From positions 2,973,001-3,037,000 of the forward strand of contig NZ_CP116967.1 of assembly GCF_032050975.1 (NCBI RefSeq): DNA of 64,000 bases, written 5' to 3'. Position 1 is the first letter of the stretch, and each line of letters starts with the position of its first letter. The stretch is from Candidatus Nitrospira allomarina (lineage in GTDB: Bacteria > Nitrospirota > Nitrospiria > Nitrospirales > UBA8639). Made by a program: the position numbers and the translations under genes. The notes beneath the pieces were generated by a model that ran no database searches, had not been told where the DNA came from, and saw only the letters and a list, made by a program, of their open reading frames with translations. Positions 36,097-45,619 of this stretch are shown in pieces.

Positions 36097-36789
36097 GGCA
36101 AAATCGTATGTCCTTATCGGTTGTGGTGGTCCAAGAACGGGATTGGTTTTGTGTCCGGTATCTAATCAGATTTGTGCCACCTTCCCTTGGCGGAACTATC
36201 CGTCAGAGAATGAGATTTTCCTGCGAATGGGAAGTGGTTGGGCTTGGTGAATGTACAGCAGACCACTGCAGAGTATCCCGCTCAAAATTTCGGGAATAAC
36301 TTGTAATGTGGAAATACGGTCAAATAAATACCGGAATATTGGAAGGTCAATGGGACCAGACAACAGGACTTAATTGTATCCCCCTGGGCAAGAAGAGTCT
36401 AGAAAAAAATATTGTTCCTCGATTGTTTGGGATTCATCCTGGGGCCCAAGGCAACAGGGTTGAGGTAGGTCTGGAAGTATGTGCACAACCAGGGATCCCT
36501 TATCCCGGCAGGGGACCAACAACTGCTGTATTGGCACGGCCCTCTTGCAATTTGTCGTCTTGAGCCCATGGGAAGGATCTGCAACAAGAATGAATAGGCA
36601 CAACTGAGACTGAGGGTCTTCGAAAGAACTCGGGCTGTGCCCCTTCAACTGCACCAGGGCAGGCTTGTCGAACAGCGTTGAATGACAAGGTCGCTCAAAA
36701 TGACATCGCTTCCCAGGGCGTGTTCGCTTCGTCCAAGGTTAAATATACCATGAACATTGTTTGACCACTCGTCCACAAAAATGCCGGAA
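36097..36789. other. Intergenic region
   Basis: About 690 bp with no credible gene. Overlapping minus-strand frames are proline/serine/cysteine-rich and look non-coding. TGGCACG at 36532 and TTGCA at 36545 resemble the two halves of a sigma-54 promoter but are spaced two bases too far apart. Confidence 0.4.
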
Positions 36790-37023
36790 TTAGGCGCCCA
36801 TGACGGCCGCTTTTCCTCTTTTGACAAAATCATCAACCGTTTCTTTGGTATTATCCAGCCAGTCTTCGGCTTGATCCAAGGTATCGGAGGCAAGATCATG
36901 TAGGTCTTCTCTGGTTCGTTTCCCGGACTGTGGGGCCCACAACAGCCCTGCTGCGATTCCCAATGTGAGACCTGACACAAAGGCCATAGTCCCGATTGCG
37001 CATCCTGAAGACATCCATTTCAT
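36790..37023 (-). CDS. YtxH-domain protein
   Basis: 77 residues. One transmembrane helix (CAIGTMAFVSGLTLGIAAGL) is followed by the YtxH signature LLWAPQSGKRTREDLHDLA and an amphipathic acidic helix with Trp (DQAEDWLDNTKETVDDFVKR). Small inner-membrane-anchored proteins of this family are stress-associated and of unknown activity. Start ATG 37023 is supported by GGGAGG five bases upstream; a longer version would lack this site. Monocistronic by position. Confidence 0.88.
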   Translation of the reverse strand: MKWMSSGCAIGTMAFVSGLTLGIAAGLLWAPQSGKRTREDLHDLASDTLDQAEDWLDNTKETVDDFVKRGKAAVMGA

Positions 37024-37411
37024 TGCGACCTCCCTCGTTTTATACGTCTGCTGAAAATGGTGAATATTGGCCGCCCTCAACGGCTTACTTTCCCTCGCTC
37101 AATTTTTATTGGAAGCAACTGACGTGCCAGTGATGGTTGTGTCTATTCATGATATACGACGACCTGATTTTGAGCATTATGTGAATTTCCAGTTCGATTG
37201 TGTATTCAGGATGGAACAATTTGTCTTTGTGTGAGACGGTTTGTTTTGGTAAAGGATAGAATTGCTGGGTTTTGGTGTAAGAAAAGTTGCAGGGACTTGC
37301 ACTGCCCTCGCGCTTGAGGTCTATGAACTCTACCAATTCCGAGAAGGCGTCATGTGTTTAATATGGCTTGTGGGTCCTGGTTATTTGTTCACGGGGCAGG
37401 AGGGCTTGTGT
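37024..37411. other. Divergent intergenic region
   Basis: About 390 bp separating the minus-strand YtxH gene and the plus-strand ABC ATPase gene. Promoters for both are expected. An in-frame upstream extension of the ATPase frame (from 37262) exists but has no ribosome site. Confidence 0.4.
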
Positions 37412-38230
37412 ATGTCAGATGACATGTCGAGTTCAGACATATCCGCTTTCATTCAGATTCACCATGCGACGGTGTATCGCGGCAGTCAGCCTGTCCTCCA
37501 CGATCTGTCTCTGGCGATTGCTCAGGGCCGTTCGACGGTTATCCTGGGTCCAAATGGTTCAGGCAAATCGACACTCATGAAGCTGCTTTCGAGGGAACTG
37601 TATCCCGTCGCCGGGCCGGATCGTTATGTCCGGCTGATGGGGAAGGAGCACTGGAATGTGTGGGACCTCCGTTCACAGATCGGGTTAATTTCAGGGGATA
37701 TGCAACAGGCTTATCCCTGTCATACAACGGGGCTGGATATTATTCTTTCGGGATTTTTCTCTAGTTTGGATGTGTATGAACATCAAGCCATTAGTCTCCG
37801 ACATCGCTCCAAAAGTTCTGAGATGTTGAGCATGCTTGGGATTGCCCATCTTCGGGATCGCCCTTTCGGGGAGATGTCGACAGGAGAACAACGGCGAGCC
37901 TTGTTGGGTCGGGCTTTGGTTCACGAGCCTCAGATCCTTGTGTTGGATGAGCCAACCACTGGGCTGGATGTGCAGGCTTGTTTTCAATATCTTCAGATCA
38001 TTCGGAATTTTATACGCCAAGGGGGAACGGTGATTTTGGTGACGCATCATGTCCATGAAATTCCTCCGGAGGTTGAGCGGGTTGTATTGTTGAAGCAGGG
38101 GCGGATCATGAAAGATGGTTTTAAGAGGGATGTTCTGAATGATCAGAGTTTATCTGCTCTTTTTGAGACTCCGGTTCATCTTCTTCATGATCAGGGATGG
38201 TTTCAGATTGTTCCGGCATTATCCGGATAA
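37412..38230 (+). CDS. ABC transporter ATP-binding protein (ModF/YlmA-like), orphan
   Basis: 272 residues, one ABC domain. Walker A GPNGSGKSTLMKLL, Q-loop region IGLISGDMQQAY, signature-like MSTGEQRRALLGRAL, Walker B QILVLDEPTTGLD and switch histidine VILVTHHVHE are present. The signature's second residue is Thr instead of Ser/Gly. The LISGDMQ type of Q-loop is typical of the ModF/YlmA/MolC-like group. ATG 37412 has GGAGG upstream. No cognate substrate-binding or conventional permease gene is next to it; the following gene is a polytopic membrane protein of a different type, 150 nt downstream. It therefore may work with distant partners or in a non-transport role. Confidence 0.88.
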   Translation: MSDDMSSSDISAFIQIHHATVYRGSQPVLHDLSLAIAQGRSTVILGPNGSGKSTLMKLLSRELYPVAGPDRYVRLMGKEHWNVWDLRSQIGLISGDMQQAYPCHTTGLDIILSGFFSSLDVYEHQAISLRHRSKSSEMLSMLGIAHLRDRPFGEMSTGEQRRALLGRALVHEPQILVLDEPTTGLDVQACFQYLQIIRNFIRQGGTVILVTHHVHEIPPEVERVVLLKQGRIMKDGFKRDVLNDQSLSALFETPVHLLHDQGWFQIVPALSG

Positions 38231-38381
38231 AGTCGGGTCATGAAGACCGTTTAATGGGCTGAAGATGACTTTGGCTTCCAGGACGTGTTCTATTCCCTAC
38301 AGGTTTCTTGTTCATCCGGTATGGCCTGGGCCCGAAGTTATCCAATTTTTTTTATTCATGTGTTAAGGAAAGAGAGCGGAT

Positions 38382-39470
38382 ATGGTTGACGGGTTTCTTC
38401 TCTTTACGGTCTTGGATGTATGGCGGATGGTGTTGCCGTTAGGGTTGACACTTCTATTGCTGATGACGGACTTACTGTGTCGATGGCAGAGCGATTCCCC
38501 CCATCAAGGCCTGCGCGACGTTCTCAGCCCCTTGGTTCTTCGCTTAACGATTGGTTTATTGGTACTGTCCGGGATTGTCGGTCTTCTTGTGCCCGCCCTC
38601 CTTGGGTATCCGCTACCGGAATCTCATCTTGCCGGGGGACCGTGGAGTTATGAAGAAATACTGGGTTTTATGTTGGGGGGAATCTGTCTTTGGAAAAGCC
38701 GGCCGGAGGAATGTCCTGGAGGAAATTCAGGCCTTGTCTGGTTGGCTTGTGCAAGCATGCTCATCTTTGGAGCAGGTGTCGTATGGATTGGGCGATGGGA
38801 TGCGATGGCTCATGAGGGGTATGTAGGCGGTGGGTGGTTTCTTCTTGGAGTGTCGACCGTGGATTGGACTCGTGTCATTCCGAAAAGCCTTCACCTCCTT
38901 TTTGCCAGCTTGGCGGCAGGGGGATTGGTGGTGACGTTGCTTGGTCTGCTCGGATGGACGGGTGCGTCGAATGGTTCCGCCTCAACCATTCTATCCCCCT
39001 ACCCCCCTTCCGATGAGCGTGTTCGATATGGTGTGGGATGGATGTTAATGGGGCTGGTTCCGCAAGTGCTTATCGGACCCTGGTTGTTTCTTGTTTTGGG
39101 TGAGGTGCCGAGGGGAGGACTGATTGACGGGACGGGATTGCCCTCTGTCTTCTTCTTTGTGGGGGTAACGACGGCGTTGCTGGCCATGGTCTTGTTGAAT
39201 GCGTCATTTATGGTTCCCCAGGTCAAAGGGCTTGTTTGGGGAGGGCTCATTTGTACGGTGATTACGCTGGTGCTGATGGGGATGATCCGGTATGTGATGT
39301 TTCTGGGCACCCTACAGGCACAGGGGATCCCCATTGCGATTGGAAATCTGACCCTGTTTCATCTTCTGACCGTTCTGGTCCTCACAGGTCTTGTTGGAGC
39401 GATTCTCGTTCGTTGGTGCGTATGGCCCCTTGCTGTTCTTCAAGCAGGGTCGAATCGTGCCGGAGACTAG
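38382..39470 (+). CDS. Polytopic membrane protein, possibly haem-binding
   Basis: 362 residues with about nine predicted transmembrane helices. One helix contains PKSLHLLFASLAAGGLVVTL, a His-containing pattern resembling haem-ligand helices of CydA-like quinol oxidase subunits; a second His lies in LTLFHLLTVLVLTGLVGA. I do not recognise the family with confidence, and no CydB-like partner or c-type haem motif (CxxCH) is present. It lies between an orphan ABC ATPase and metF on the same strand, 32 nt before metF. A role in respiratory electron transfer is only a guess. AAAGAGAGCG precedes the ATG. Confidence 0.75.
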   Translation: MVDGFLLFTVLDVWRMVLPLGLTLLLLMTDLLCRWQSDSPHQGLRDVLSPLVLRLTIGLLVLSGIVGLLVPALLGYPLPESHLAGGPWSYEEILGFMLGGICLWKSRPEECPGGNSGLVWLACASMLIFGAGVVWIGRWDAMAHEGYVGGGWFLLGVSTVDWTRVIPKSLHLLFASLAAGGLVVTLLGLLGWTGASNGSASTILSPYPPSDERVRYGVGWMLMGLVPQVLIGPWLFLVLGEVPRGGLIDGTGLPSVFFFVGVTTALLAMVLLNASFMVPQVKGLVWGGLICTVITLVLMGMIRYVMFLGTLQAQGIPIAIGNLTLFHLLTVLVLTGLVGAILVRWCVWPLAVLQAGSNRAGD

Positions 39471-39502
39471 ACAAATCTTAGTGAGCAATTTAAGGTATCG
39501 AC

Positions 39503-40402
39503 ATGCATATTTCAGAAGTGTTGCGGACCTATAATCCTGCGATTAGTTTTGAGTTTTTCCCTCCAAAAACGGAACGGGGGTTTCAAGAATTGTTTGAAGC
39601 GATTTCGGCCCTCATGCCGTTAAAGCCTGCCTATGTCAGTGTGACTTATGGTGCTGGCGGATCCACCCGTGAACGCACCCATGATTTAGTAGTAAAACTC
39701 CAACGGGAAACCGACCTGACCATTGTGTCGCATTTAACTTGCGTGGGGTCCAAGCGTGACGAAATTCATCATATTCTTTCGAAATATCAGGGGAGCGGTA
39801 TTCATAACATTATGGCTTTGAGGGGAGATCCTCCCAAGGGAAGCAGGGATGTCCAGATTCCCGAAGACGGCTTTCAGTTTGCGTCTGATCTTGTGCGGTT
39901 TATTAAGCAGCAATTTCCTGAGATGGGCGTGGGCGTGGCAGGATTTCCCGAGGGGCATCCCGGTACGCCAAACCGGTTACAGGAAATGGACAATCTGAAG
40001 CGAAAAGTCGATGCGGGAGCTGATTATATCTGCACCCAATTATTTTTTGATAATCGGGACTTTTTCGATTTTTGTGAACGTTGCGAAGTCGTAGGCATTA
40101 AAGTTCCTATTATTGCCGGCATTATGCCGATAGTTTCCCGAAAGGGCATGGCTCGGATGTCTGAGTTGGCGCTTGGGGCCCGTATTCCTGCCAAACTGTT
40201 ACGGGCTATGGATCGAGCTGAGAATGATACTTATGCAGAAGGGGTTGGCATTCATTGGGCGACCGAACAGGTGGTGGATCTTGTGGATCATAAGGTAAAG
40301 GGAATTCATTTTTATACCTTGAATAAATCAAAAGCGACCTTGAAAATCTATGAATCTCTCGGCATTCAAAGTTCGGAAAGTTTGCAGCATCCGGTTGAAT
40401 AA
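39503..40402 (+). CDS. metF: 5,10-methylenetetrahydrofolate reductase
   Basis: 299 residues, complete FAD-dependent TIM barrel. PAISFEFFPPKTERGFQELF holds the catalytic Glu of the MetF opening motif. YVSVTYGAGGSTRERT, IVSHLTCVGSKRDE, NIMALRGDPPKG (FAD contact), and AGADYICTQLFFDN with PIIAGIMPIVS complete the family pattern. It reduces methylene-THF to methyl-THF for methionine synthesis. The C-terminal regulatory domain of eukaryotic forms is absent, as usual in bacteria. The gene lies just after the polytopic membrane protein and may be co-transcribed with it. Confidence 0.97.
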   Translation: MHISEVLRTYNPAISFEFFPPKTERGFQELFEAISALMPLKPAYVSVTYGAGGSTRERTHDLVVKLQRETDLTIVSHLTCVGSKRDEIHHILSKYQGSGIHNIMALRGDPPKGSRDVQIPEDGFQFASDLVRFIKQQFPEMGVGVAGFPEGHPGTPNRLQEMDNLKRKVDAGADYICTQLFFDNRDFFDFCERCEVVGIKVPIIAGIMPIVSRKGMARMSELALGARIPAKLLRAMDRAENDTYAEGVGIHWATEQVVDLVDHKVKGIHFYTLNKSKATLKIYESLGIQSSESLQHPVE

Positions 40403-40615
40403 GTCCTGCCTCAGTAATCCTGTATTTTCCTCCACTCATCAATGATGGAAATTCGGCTTCTCAGCTCTCTTGGACTGGGTCTTCTGTTTCCCTTTTCTTG
40501 TGTTTTGTGGTGGCTGTGACCTATCTGATTGGGTGGGCCTGGAGATTGTTTTTTTACCCTTTCCCCTTGTGGTGTATGTTGGGTAAGATAACTTGGGTTC
40601 TAAAGGAGGATACTC

Positions 40616-41272
40616 ATGACGAAGAATGCAGGATTTCAAGTAACAGTTGATTTGGATGGCCGCCAGTGTATGGTAATTGGTGGTGATGAGGAAGCCGTGG
40701 AGAAGGTGCATCGCTTGTTGGATGCCGGAGCAAAAATTACCGTGGTCAATCCCACTCTTCATGTTGATTTGCGGAAGTTAACCGCCTCAGGAAAAATTAT
40801 CCACCGGGGACGGACATTTCGATCGGGGGATGCCCAAGGGGTTGTGCTGATTATGAATGTGTTGAAGGATGATTTGGACTTGGCCAAGTCCTTATTTGAA
40901 CTGGCGAAAACCGAACGCTTTCTGGTGTGGTCGATGGATTTGCCTGAATACTCCACGATCATGATGCCTGCGCTGGTTAAACGCGGGAATCTTCGAATAG
41001 CGATTAGTACGAGTGGGACCGCTCCGGCCCTGGCCAAGGTGCTTCGTCACAATCTTGAAATGCTGTTTGATGAAGAATTCGACCAGTTTCTGGATTGGCT
41101 AGGGGCCCTGCGCGAAGAGCTAAAGAGCACGGAAATGAGCGATCTGCGGCGTCGTGAGCGCTTGGCGGAAGCGGTCAATGGCTTTCAATTGTCGGGGGAA
41201 TTGCAGTATCCCAATAGTTGGAAGTTGTCCAGTGAAGAGCAGGTGGAACCCGTTGGAAAGGAAGGTGGGTAA
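40616..41272 (+). CDS. Precorrin-2 dehydrogenase-like protein (CysG N-terminal/Met8/SirC type)
   Basis: 218 residues. FQVTVDLDGRQCMVIGGDEE opens a Rossmann fold (GG-D/E-A pattern), followed by KVHRLLDAGAKITVVNPTLH. A middle segment VWSMDLPEYSTIMMPALVKR and GNLRIAISTSGTAPALAKVL match the CysG-N family, where the Asp in the first part of the fold is important for dehydrogenation. The C-terminal helices are present. It would oxidise precorrin-2 to sirohydrochlorin with NAD, feeding sirohaem or haem d1 pathways. GGAGG 7 nt before ATG. It ends one base into the next start (TAATG), so the two are coupled. Confidence 0.92.
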   Translation: MTKNAGFQVTVDLDGRQCMVIGGDEEAVEKVHRLLDAGAKITVVNPTLHVDLRKLTASGKIIHRGRTFRSGDAQGVVLIMNVLKDDLDLAKSLFELAKTERFLVWSMDLPEYSTIMMPALVKRGNLRIAISTSGTAPALAKVLRHNLEMLFDEEFDQFLDWLGALREELKSTEMSDLRRRERLAEAVNGFQLSGELQYPNSWKLSSEEQVEPVGKEGG

Positions 41273-41583
41273 TGGTGCTGTTGGAATTTAGCATGTCACC
41301 TCTTGGTAAGGGTGAAAGTGTTGGAAAATACGTGTCCCGGTCACTGGACCTGATTGATAAAAGCGGGGTGGAATATCGCCTCAATCCCATGGGAACGGTG
41401 TTGGAAGGGGAGTGGGATGACGTGTTTCGAGTCGTGAAGCAATGCTATACCAGGATGAAAAAGGATTGTCCGCGGATTTCTTGTGTGATTAAGGTTGATT
41501 ACCGGCGTGGCCATAAAGGCCGGTTGGCTGGCAAGGTGGCCAGCGTGGAGAAACGTTTGAAGCGTAAGCTGAAAACGACATGA
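41272..41583 (+). CDS. MTH1187/YqgV-family thiamine-binding-like protein
   Basis: 103 residues. LLEFSMSPLGKGESVGKYVS, YRLNPMGTVLEGEWDDVF and CPRISCVIKVDYRRGHKGRL follow the DUF77/MTH1187 ferredoxin-like fold, whose members bind thiamine or related small molecules. The C-terminus is Lys/Arg-rich. The start overlaps the stop of the precorrin-2 dehydrogenase-like gene by one base, so they are translated together. Association with tetrapyrrole metabolism in this lineage is inference. Confidence 0.9.
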   Translation: MVLLEFSMSPLGKGESVGKYVSRSLDLIDKSGVEYRLNPMGTVLEGEWDDVFRVVKQCYTRMKKDCPRISCVIKVDYRRGHKGRLAGKVASVEKRLKRKLKTT

Positions 41584-41645
41584 TCCTGAAACGGTTTGGC
41601 CGAGCCGGGGTGGCCGTGTTGTGAAGGCATCGGTATGTTGAGGAG

Positions 41646-42869
41646 TTATTCCAATATTTTTTTGGTTGATTGCGTTGAGGTATGTGAAGGAGAGGAGTCA
41701 AGTGTAGGGGGAAGGTAAATTCGGTTCGCTTTTCCTCCGATCCCGCACAACACTTCATAGGGAATCGTATTCAACCATCTGGCATGATCTTCAGCTGTTA
41801 TTTTCCGTGTTCCCTGTTTTCCCAGTAACACGACCTCCTCTCCCACAGTTGGATGGGGAATATCCGTAACATCCACCATCATCATATCCATACAAATTTT
41901 TCCAATGATGGGGGCCGGCTCTCCTTTGATGAGGACATGTCCGACTCCCGTAAGGTGTCTAGGAAATCCGTGGGTATACCCGACCGGCAGGACGGCGATT
42001 TGAGATGGCCTCCGTGTGCGGAATAGGGCGTTATACCCCACAATTTCCCCAGGCTGTAGAGACCGGAGGTGGGCCAGGTATGTGGTGGCTTGCATTACCG
42101 GTTCAAGAGTGAGGGATTGGGGGAAACTCTCCTGCAGGGGTGCGTATCCATATAACATTAATCCAGGCCTGACCATTCCCAAGTGTGCGGTTGGATGAAA
42201 CAGGATGCCTGCGCTATTGGCCATATGGAGAATGGGGGGTTGGACTCCCAATTGCTTCGCTTGGTCGATAAAGGCCAGAAATTTTTGGATTTGAAGATTG
42301 GTTAAGGTGTGATCCTGATTGTCGGCATCAGCAAAATGACTTAAGAGACCCTCTATTTCAATGAGAGGGGTCGAGAGAGTTAGCTTGCTTAGAAGGGAGA
42401 GGGCTTCATCATTCTCGAAGCCGAGTCGGTGTAATCCGGTGTCGACTTTGAGATGAATCGGAAATGGGGTGGCTCGAGGAAAAAGTAACTCGATAAGTTG
42501 TTGAAGAATTTCTGCACGAGAAATCACCGGAGTAAGCTGATGGCGAATAATTTCGCTTAGATGTTGAGGGAGGATGGGCCCCATGACCAGGATGGGGCAG
42601 TGAATTTGGTGTTCTCGAAGGGTGATCCCTTCCATAACGGATGCCACACCAAATCCGAAAATTCCCGCATGCTCCAGAGTCTGAGCCACAGGAATCGCCC
42701 CATGGCCATAGGCGTCAGCTTTAATGACGGCCAGAATTTTTATAGACGGAGTGATCCATTGCCGGATTTGGTGAAAATTCCTGGTTAGGGCATCAAGACT
42801 GATTGAGACGGTAATCGGAGACGAGACGTGCCGGAGGTCGGAAGGTGAAGGTGGCCTAATCGGTATCAC
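41646..42869 (-). CDS. alr: Alanine racemase
   Basis: 407 residues. The PLP lysine lies in ILAVIKADAYGHGAIPVAQT. GLHRLGF, MANSAGILFHPTAHLGMVRP and the C-terminal beta-domain motif IIGKICMDMMMVDVTDIP with the catalytic region VGYNALFRT are all present. It makes D-alanine for peptidoglycan. GTG start at 42869 with AAGGA six bases upstream. It is last in the minus-strand group after frr (9-nt spacer) and converges with the MTH1187 gene. The C-terminal 20 residues are Ser/Thr-rich and atypical. Confidence 0.97.
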   Translation of the reverse strand: MIPIRPPSPSDLRHVSSPITVSISLDALTRNFHQIRQWITPSIKILAVIKADAYGHGAIPVAQTLEHAGIFGFGVASVMEGITLREHQIHCPILVMGPILPQHLSEIIRHQLTPVISRAEILQQLIELLFPRATPFPIHLKVDTGLHRLGFENDEALSLLSKLTLSTPLIEIEGLLSHFADADNQDHTLTNLQIQKFLAFIDQAKQLGVQPPILHMANSAGILFHPTAHLGMVRPGLMLYGYAPLQESFPQSLTLEPVMQATTYLAHLRSLQPGEIVGYNALFRTRRPSQIAVLPVGYTHGFPRHLTGVGHVLIKGEPAPIIGKICMDMMMVDVTDIPHPTVGEEVVLLGKQGTRKITAEDHARWLNTIPYEVLCGIGGKANRIYLPPTLDSSPSHTSTQSTKKILE

Positions 42870-42878
42870 AAATATTCC

Positions 42879-43442
42879 TTAAATTGCGAGTATTTCCTCC
42901 TCCTTTTTCTTGGTGAGGTCATCAACAGTCTGTATGAATTTATCTGTGAGCTTTTGGATTTCAGCTTCTAGCCGGTGCTGGGTATCCTCTGTCAGGGAGC
43001 CTTCTTTGTGAAGGTGTTTGAGTTCGTCATTGCCTTCCCGACGAAATCCACGAATCTGCACCTTGGTCTCTTCCCCGTATTTTTTGCTGAGTTTGACTAA
43101 ATCTTTCCGTCGTTCTTCACTCAGCGGCGGAATGGGGAGCCGGATGAGTTTGCCATCATTGGATGGAGTGAGGCCAAGTTCGGAACTAATGATGGCACGT
43201 TCAATTTCCCTGATTTGGGAGGTATCCCAGGGCTGAATGGTGATCAGTCGGCTTTCAGGAATCGCGAGGTTGGCGACTTGCTTGAGTGGAGTGGGCGTCC
43301 CGTAATAATCAACGGTGATATGGTCGAGTAATCCCAATGAGGCGCGACCGGTACGAAGGGACATGAATTCTCTCTTGAGGTGCTCAATGGCTCCCTCCAT
43401 TCGCTGCGTGGTTTTAAGAATGGTTGGATCGTTCATGATCAT
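42879..43442 (-). CDS. frr: Ribosome recycling factor
   Basis: 187 residues, full length. Contains LKREFMSLRTGRASLGLLDH, VDYYGTPTPLKQVANLAIPE, RLITIQPWDTSQIREIERAI and LPIPPLSEERRKDLVKLSKK. These are the canonical domain I/II segments of the L-shaped factor that splits post-termination ribosomes with EF-G. It follows pyrH with an 8-nt spacer in the rpsB-tsf-pyrH-frr order typical of bacteria. Confidence 0.98.
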   Translation of the reverse strand: MIMNDPTILKTTQRMEGAIEHLKREFMSLRTGRASLGLLDHITVDYYGTPTPLKQVANLAIPESRLITIQPWDTSQIREIERAIISSELGLTPSNDGKLIRLPIPPLSEERRKDLVKLSKKYGEETKVQIRGFRREGNDELKHLHKEGSLTEDTQHRLEAEIQKLTDKFIQTVDDLTKKKEEEILAI

Positions 43443-43450
43443 TCCCCACG

Positions 43451-44179
43451 TTAAGTGACAAGCGCATTTTTGGAAACAATAGTGCCGACAGATTCCCCTT
43501 CAAGGATTTTTCTGATATTTCCTGATGAGGTCAGATCGAACACAATGATAGGCAAATCGTTATCCATACAGAGTGTAATGGCTGTGGCATCCATGACTTT
43601 CAAGCTTTTATTGAGCACCGATAAAAATGGTAATTCTGTGAAGCGTTTGGCCGAGGGTGTCGTCATAGGGTCCGCATCGTAGATGCCATCAACCTTGGTG
43701 CCTTTCATGATAACATCCGCACCAATTTCCATGGCTCGGAGTGCGGCAGCGGTGTCGGTGGTAAAGTAGGGATTCCCAGTACCGGCGGCAAAAATCACCA
43801 CGCGCTTTTTTTCCAAATGCCGAATAGCTCGGCGACGAATGTAACTTTCGGCTAACTGCCGCATTTCAATTGCCGATAAGACACGGGTGGGGATGTCTTT
43901 GCTCTCTAAAGCATTTTGTAAAGCCAAAGCATTCAACAGGGTGGCGAGCATGCCCATGTAATCGGCCGAGGCTCGTTCCATGCCAGAGGCACTGGCAGCA
44001 AGACCTCTGAAAATGTTTCCACCTCCAATCACAATGGCGATTTCGACGTTCAGGGTCAGTACGTCGGCAATTTCGGCTGCGAGATTATGTAAAACGGAAG
44101 GTTGGATACCGTAGGTTTGCTCTCCCGCGAGCATTTCTCCACTAATTTTCAAGAGGACCCGACGATATTTGAGGGGCAT
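43451..44179 (-). CDS. pyrH: Uridylate kinase
   Basis: 242 residues of the amino-acid-kinase fold. [74 protein letters not shown] and [18 protein letters not shown] are the UMP kinase hallmarks. It converts UMP to UDP and is normally hexameric with GTP activation. The start shares one base with the tsf stop (TAATG). Confidence 0.98.
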   Translation of the reverse strand: MPLKYRRVLLKISGEMLAGEQTYGIQPSVLHNLAAEIADVLTLNVEIAIVIGGGNIFRGLAASASGMERASADYMGMLATLLNALALQNALESKDIPTRVLSAIEMRQLAESYIRRRAIRHLEKKRVVIFAAGTGNPYFTTDTAAALRAMEIGADVIMKGTKVDGIYDADPMTTPSAKRFTELPFLSVLNKSLKVMDATAITLCMDNDLPIIVFDLTSSGNIRKILEGESVGTIVSKNALVT

Positions 44180-44775
44180 TAGTCCTGGCCGAGTTGGTAG
44201 CGCGTAAAGCGACTGATCGTGAGGTTTTCTCCTAACTTCGAGATTTTCTGCGAAAGGAGATCTTGAATGGTAATGCTGGGATCTTTAATAAAGGCTTGTT
44301 CCAAGAGGCACTGCTCTTGATAATATTTTTCGAGCTTTCCCTTGATGATTTTCTCCCAGGTCCCTTCGGGCTTTCCGGACTCTTTCATCTGTGCGAGATA
44401 AATATTCCTTTCCCGTTCAATCAAGTCTACCGGAATGTCTTCCCGTTTAATGTACATAGGATGTGAGGCAGCGATTTGTAAGGCCACTTCCTTAACGAAA
44501 GCTTGAAATTCTTCATTGCGTGCGACAAAGTCTGTTTCACAATTAACTTCAATCAGGACCCCAATTTTTGATCCTGAATGAATATACGAGGAAATAATAC
44601 CCTCTTTGGTTTCTCGGCCTGCTTTCTTTTGTGCAGCGGCCAACCCTTTTTGACGCAACAGATCGATGGCTTTTTCGACATCATTTCCTGTGTCTTGAAG
44701 GGCTTTTTGGCAATCAAGGATTCCTGCCCCTGTTTTGCCTCGCAACTCCTTCACCAAGGCACTCAAACTAGACAT
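44179..44775 (-). CDS. tsf: Elongation factor Ts, short form
   Basis: 198 residues from ATG 44775. The UBA-like N-terminus reads [20 protein letters not shown] followed by [20 protein letters not shown]. The core contains [20 protein letters not shown]. The length of about 200 residues is the short EF-Ts type with one core subdomain (as in Thermus), against about 280 in E. coli. It exchanges GDP for GTP on EF-Tu. Two ATGs (44781, 44775) follow GGAG; the second has normal spacing. Confidence 0.97.
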   Translation of the reverse strand: MSSLSALVKELRGKTGAGILDCQKALQDTGNDVEKAIDLLRQKGLAAAQKKAGRETKEGIISSYIHSGSKIGVLIEVNCETDFVARNEEFQAFVKEVALQIAASHPMYIKREDIPVDLIERERNIYLAQMKESGKPEGTWEKIIKGKLEKYYQEQCLLEQAFIKDPSITIQDLLSQKISKLGENLTISRFTRYQLGQD

Positions 44776-44836
44776 GTGCATGCTCTCCTACTGACAGTAA
44801 TATAAATTTCAGTTTAATTAGATGAACCCAGGATCC

Positions 44837-45619
44837 TTAGACAGGTTGGGTGTTTTTGTTTGGCACAACCGATGAATGACCTTGCTCGGTGTTGTCGGGA
44901 AGAAACCCTTCGCCATTCGCCACTGACTCCTGGCGCTTCCGGCGAAGTTCCGTACCTTCTATGCAGGCGTCCGCAATCTGTCCGGTAAATAATTTGAGGG
45001 ATCGAATGGCATCGTCATTACCGGGTATAGGAAAGTCCACCCCTTCAGGGTCACAGTTGGTGTCTACTAAGGCAATAACCGGAATGCCAAGGCGATTAGC
45101 TTCCTTGACCGTAATGTGCTGGATCCTGGTGTCCAATATGTAAATGCATCCAGGAATATCATTCATGCCTTTGATACCGCTCAAATATTTTTCCAGTTTG
45201 GCTTGCTCTTTTTTCATGCGAACGATTTCTTTCTTTTTGAGTCGTTCGTATGTGCCATCGGTTTCCGCAGCTTCAAGCTTTTTAAGTTGGTTGATGCTGC
45301 GACGGAGTGTCTGGAAATTTGTTAACATCCCACCCAACCATCGCTGGTTAACAAAAAACATTCCACAACGATTGGCTTCTTCCTCCACAATACCCATGGC
45401 TTGCCGCTTGGTCCCTACGAATAGGACGGATTCCCCGGCAGCCACTGTATCACGAGTAAATTCGTAGGCTTTTTGAAAGCATTGGAGAGAAATTTGGAGG
45501 TCAATAATATAAATGCCGTTTTTTTCACCAAAGATATAGCGTTTCATCTTCGGGTTCCAGCGATTGGTTTGATGCCCGAAGTGAACCCCAGCTTCTAATA
45601 ACGATTTAATCGTGACCAT
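44837..45619 (-). CDS. rpsB: 30S ribosomal protein S2
   Basis: 260 residues from ATG 45619. TIKSLLEAGVHFGHQTNRWN, MKRYIFGEKNGIYIIDLQ, VLFVGTKRQAMGIVEEEANR, RWLGGMLTNFQTLRRSI and IPVIALVDTNCDPEGVDFPI match S2 throughout. GGGAAGG sits just upstream; a GTG at 45634 would add five residues. First gene of the minus-strand translation-factor operon. Confidence 0.98.
   Translation of the reverse strand: MVTIKSLLEAGVHFGHQTNRWNPKMKRYIFGEKNGIYIIDLQISLQCFQKAYEFTRDTVAAGESVLFVGTKRQAMGIVEEEANRCGMFFVNQRWLGGMLTNFQTLRRSINQLKKLEAAETDGTYERLKKKEIVRMKKEQAKLEKYLSGIKGMNDIPGCIYILDTRIQHITVKEANRLGIPVIALVDTNCDPEGVDFPIPGNDDAIRSLKLFTGQIADACIEGTELRRKRQESVANGEGFLPDNTEQGHSSVVPNKNTQPV

Noticed and set aside
36532-36549. Sigma-54-like promoter (TGGCACG...TTGCA)
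   Set aside because: The GG and GC elements are 12 nt apart instead of the required 10, and no plus-strand gene starts nearby.
40442-40516. Short hydrophobic ORF before the precorrin-2 dehydrogenase gene
   Set aside because: 25 codons, no ribosome site, and no continuation in any frame.
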